Origin: Saprospiraceae bacterium
GTDB taxonomy: Bacteria > Bacteroidota > Bacteroidia > Chitinophagales > Saprospiraceae
Direction of reading: 5' to 3'
DNA length: 52,826 nucleotides
Assembly (NCBI GenBank): GCA_020848695.1
Contig: JADLHT010000041.1
Span: 1-52,826, forward strand
Shown here: piece by piece, positions 51,550 through 52,826 of the stretch
Layout of the letters: each line of letters starts with the position of its first letter
Numbering within the stretch: position 1 is the first letter of the stretch
The notes under the pieces: generated by a model
What the model was told of the DNA's origin: nothing
Database searches by the model: none
What the model saw: only the letters and a program-made list of their open reading frames with translations
Position numbers and translations under genes: made by a program

Positions 51550-52665
51550 ATGTTGAAAATATCTGTTTTTCCGGTCCGGTCAGGGTCGGCTCAGACCATA
51601 GGAATTCGTACAAACCGGTATGATGCTATTATCCCCACTGTAATGAAAAGTATTGGACAGAGTCGTTGGAACCCTTTGGAGAAGATCTGGCAAATTCCTT
51701 ATTCGAAATCGAGTTGGTCTCAGTTGAGATTAGGATTTAAGAATTGTGATATTGTTATTTTAAAATCAGATCCAATAAGTGTTAAGGATACAACGGAAAG
51801 CAGTTTCTCTGAAGAAGCAAGGGAAGCAATCCTTCAGATGGAGAGTCAGTTGATCTTGCAGAGATACAGTCCGAATACGATATCAAGTTATTTAAGTGCA
51901 TTCAGGTATTATTTTCGGACTTCAAAGAATGCAAAACCCCAAGAGAGTAGTATAGAAGAGATCAAAGAATGGCTGAGAAACGAAATAATAAAGAATGCCT
52001 GGTCTGAGTCTTATCAAAACACGATGATTAATGTATTGAAATTTTATTTTGAAAAAATAAGGAAAGAAAAACGGGCATTTTGGGAAGTTAAGCCTCGTAA
52101 GAGGACTAAGTTGCCGGGCACCTTATCGACTGTTGAAGTTCAGAAGTTATTGAATGCCAGCTTTAATCTTAAGCATCGCTGTATATTAAGTCTTATCTAT
52201 GCCTGTGGCTTACGGATTGGCGAGGTAGTTAATCTAAGAAGACCTGATATTGATATGGATCAACAGAAGGTATTTGTTAAAGCAGGAAAGGGGAAGAAGG
52301 ACAGGATGATTTATTTGCCTGATAAGTGTAAGTTAATGTTGCTGGAATATCTCAATGTGTACCGACCTGAATATTGGTTTTTTGAAGGACAGGATGGTGG
52401 GAGATATAGTGTGCGCAGTATTCAGCAGGTATTTCACAAAGGTTTGGCTAAAGCGAAAATAGATTGTTATGCCACAGTACATACCCTTCGACATTCTTAT
52501 GCCACGCATCTACTGGAAGCGGGAGTTGATCTGAGACAGATCCAGCAGGCTCTGGGTCATAACTCAATAAAGACCACCGAAATCTATACCCATATTAGTG
52601 ATGTGAGCCGATTCAGAAAAATGAGTCCTATTGATTCATTGGAATTGCGTAATTTCGACCGATAA
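51550..52665 (+). CDS. Tyrosine recombinase/integrase with extra N-terminal domain
   Basis: A 371-residue site-specific recombinase. Residues 1-75 form an extra domain with IGIRTNRYDAIIPTVMKSIG and RWNPLEKIWQIPY, an N-terminal extension I associate with Bacteroidota integrases. The SAM-like core-binding domain is at about 92-180 (RYSPNTISSYLSAFRYYF). The catalytic domain has Arg222 in ACGLRIGEVV, the Lys in VKAGKGKKDRMIYL, H311 and R314 in HTLRHSYATHLLEAG, the LGH at LGHNSIKTTEIYTH and Tyr346 as the nucleophile; all needed residues are present. It lacks the extra helix insertion of integron IntI. No attachment core or partner recombinase is seen. The DNA right after it changes in composition. 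Confidence 0.92.
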   Translation: MLKISVFPVRSGSAQTIGIRTNRYDAIIPTVMKSIGQSRWNPLEKIWQIPYSKSSWSQLRLGFKNCDIVILKSDPISVKDTTESSFSEEAREAILQMESQLILQRYSPNTISSYLSAFRYYFRTSKNAKPQESSIEEIKEWLRNEIIKNAWSESYQNTMINVLKFYFEKIRKEKRAFWEVKPRKRTKLPGTLSTVEVQKLLNASFNLKHRCILSLIYACGLRIGEVVNLRRPDIDMDQQKVFVKAGKGKKDRMIYLPDKCKLMLLEYLNVYRPEYWFFEGQDGGRYSVRSIQQVFHKGLAKAKIDCYATVHTLRHSYATHLLEAGVDLRQIQQALGHNSIKTTEIYTHISDVSRFRKMSPIDSLELRNFDR

Positions 52666-52797
52666 TAGTGATTTAAAGCTATATTTCGTAAATACAGATG
52701 TTAGCAGAAACCCTATTGCGACCGTGCAGACATCAAACTGACGAGCTTTGAACGAACATTTTTCGGACAACTTGAGCAACAACTGACATCGCTTCTA
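52666..52797. other. Composition-shifted DNA after the recombinase
   Basis: From about 52699 (GTTAGCAGAAACCC) the sequence becomes visibly richer in G and C, with many CGA/ACG/GACA words, unlike the AT-rich intergenic DNA elsewhere in the window. GTTAGCA resembles, but does not exactly match, the GTTRRRY core of integron-type sites. Imperfect similarity exists between ATTGCGACCGTGCAGA and AATGGCAACCGCAGA in this tail. The window ends soon after, so nothing can be concluded. Confidence 0.4.
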
Positions 52798-52826
52798 ATG
52801 GCAACCGCAGAAAATAATTTTATTAA
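52798..52826 (+). CDS. Possible start of a gene cut by the window edge
   Basis: ATG at 52798 opens a frame reading MATAENNFI that stays open to the last base. Only nine codons are visible. It is plausible as a gene downstream of the recombinase, but there is no way to identify it and it may be fortuitous. Confidence 0.25.

Noticed and set aside
51550-52665. Integron integrase IntI
   Set aside because: The extra helix insertion characteristic of IntI between the conserved Lys region and HxxR is missing; the protein is a general tyrosine recombinase with a different N-terminus.
1-52826. CRISPR array
   Set aside because: No series of regularly spaced identical repeats was seen, and no cas-like protein is encoded.

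Overview
The window reads as chromosomal DNA of a low-GC Bacteroidota bacterium, most likely a Saprospiraceae-type or related lineage (inference). The signs are several large secreted proteins with type IX secretion (T9SS) C-terminal sorting domains, one with a gliding-motility-associated (CHU_C) C-terminus, TonB-dependent receptors with an N-terminal carboxypeptidase-regulatory-like domain, futalosine-pathway menaquinone genes, Bacteroidota-restricted families (DUF3127, the LptD/amidase pair) and promoters of the TTTG-N19-21-TAnnTTTG type. No T9SS machinery, rRNA, CRISPR array or complete transposon was seen.

Layout. 1-5 kb: gene-free left edge, tRNA-Ser(GCT), dnaA, then a tight minus-strand operon mqnE - histidine phosphatase - mqnA. 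5-15 kb: a glycosyltransferase, a TonB-dependent receptor followed 25 bp later by a secreted alpha/beta-hydrolase-like protein, an aldo/keto reductase, a second secreted hydrolase, folD, and a DinB/VOC pair. 15-21 kb: a 1865-residue surface protein flanked by a 30-bp near-identical direct repeat, with a large inverted repeat at its left side. 21-31 kb: housekeeping and envelope genes (OmpA-like lipoprotein, DUF2237, small mechanosensitive-type membrane protein, AI-2E transporter, ilvE, rdgB, a second cargo protein, cmk, DUF2795, queA). 31-38 kb: ABC permease, MCE protein, cell-wall amidase, LptD, an exported protein, DUF3127. 38-42 kb: a 1304-residue cysteine-rich dockerin-like cargo protein with a long structured leader. 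42-51 kb: comEA-like and comEC genes, a divergent membrane-anchored double-HhH protein with coaD, an outer-membrane-like protein, rpe and a second TonB-dependent receptor. 51-52.8 kb: a small zinc-ribbon protein, a tyrosine recombinase, and the start of DNA of clearly different composition cut off by the window edge.

How the genes fit together. Most are core metabolism (menaquinone, folate, CoA, BCAA, pentose phosphate, queuosine, nucleotide hygiene) mixed with outer-membrane and surface functions. The receptor/secreted-hydrolase block at 6-13 kb looks like an uptake or surface-processing locus, although its first hydrolase has lost the usual catalytic serine. The comEA/comEC block with its divergent HhH partner suggests DNA uptake.

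I found no system that can be called new with certainty. The best leads are the degenerate/intact secreted hydrolase pair, the phosphatase inside the menaquinone operon, the repeats flanking the giant surface protein, the structured leader at 38.2-38.5 kb, and the recombinase with an atypical sequence just downstream of it.
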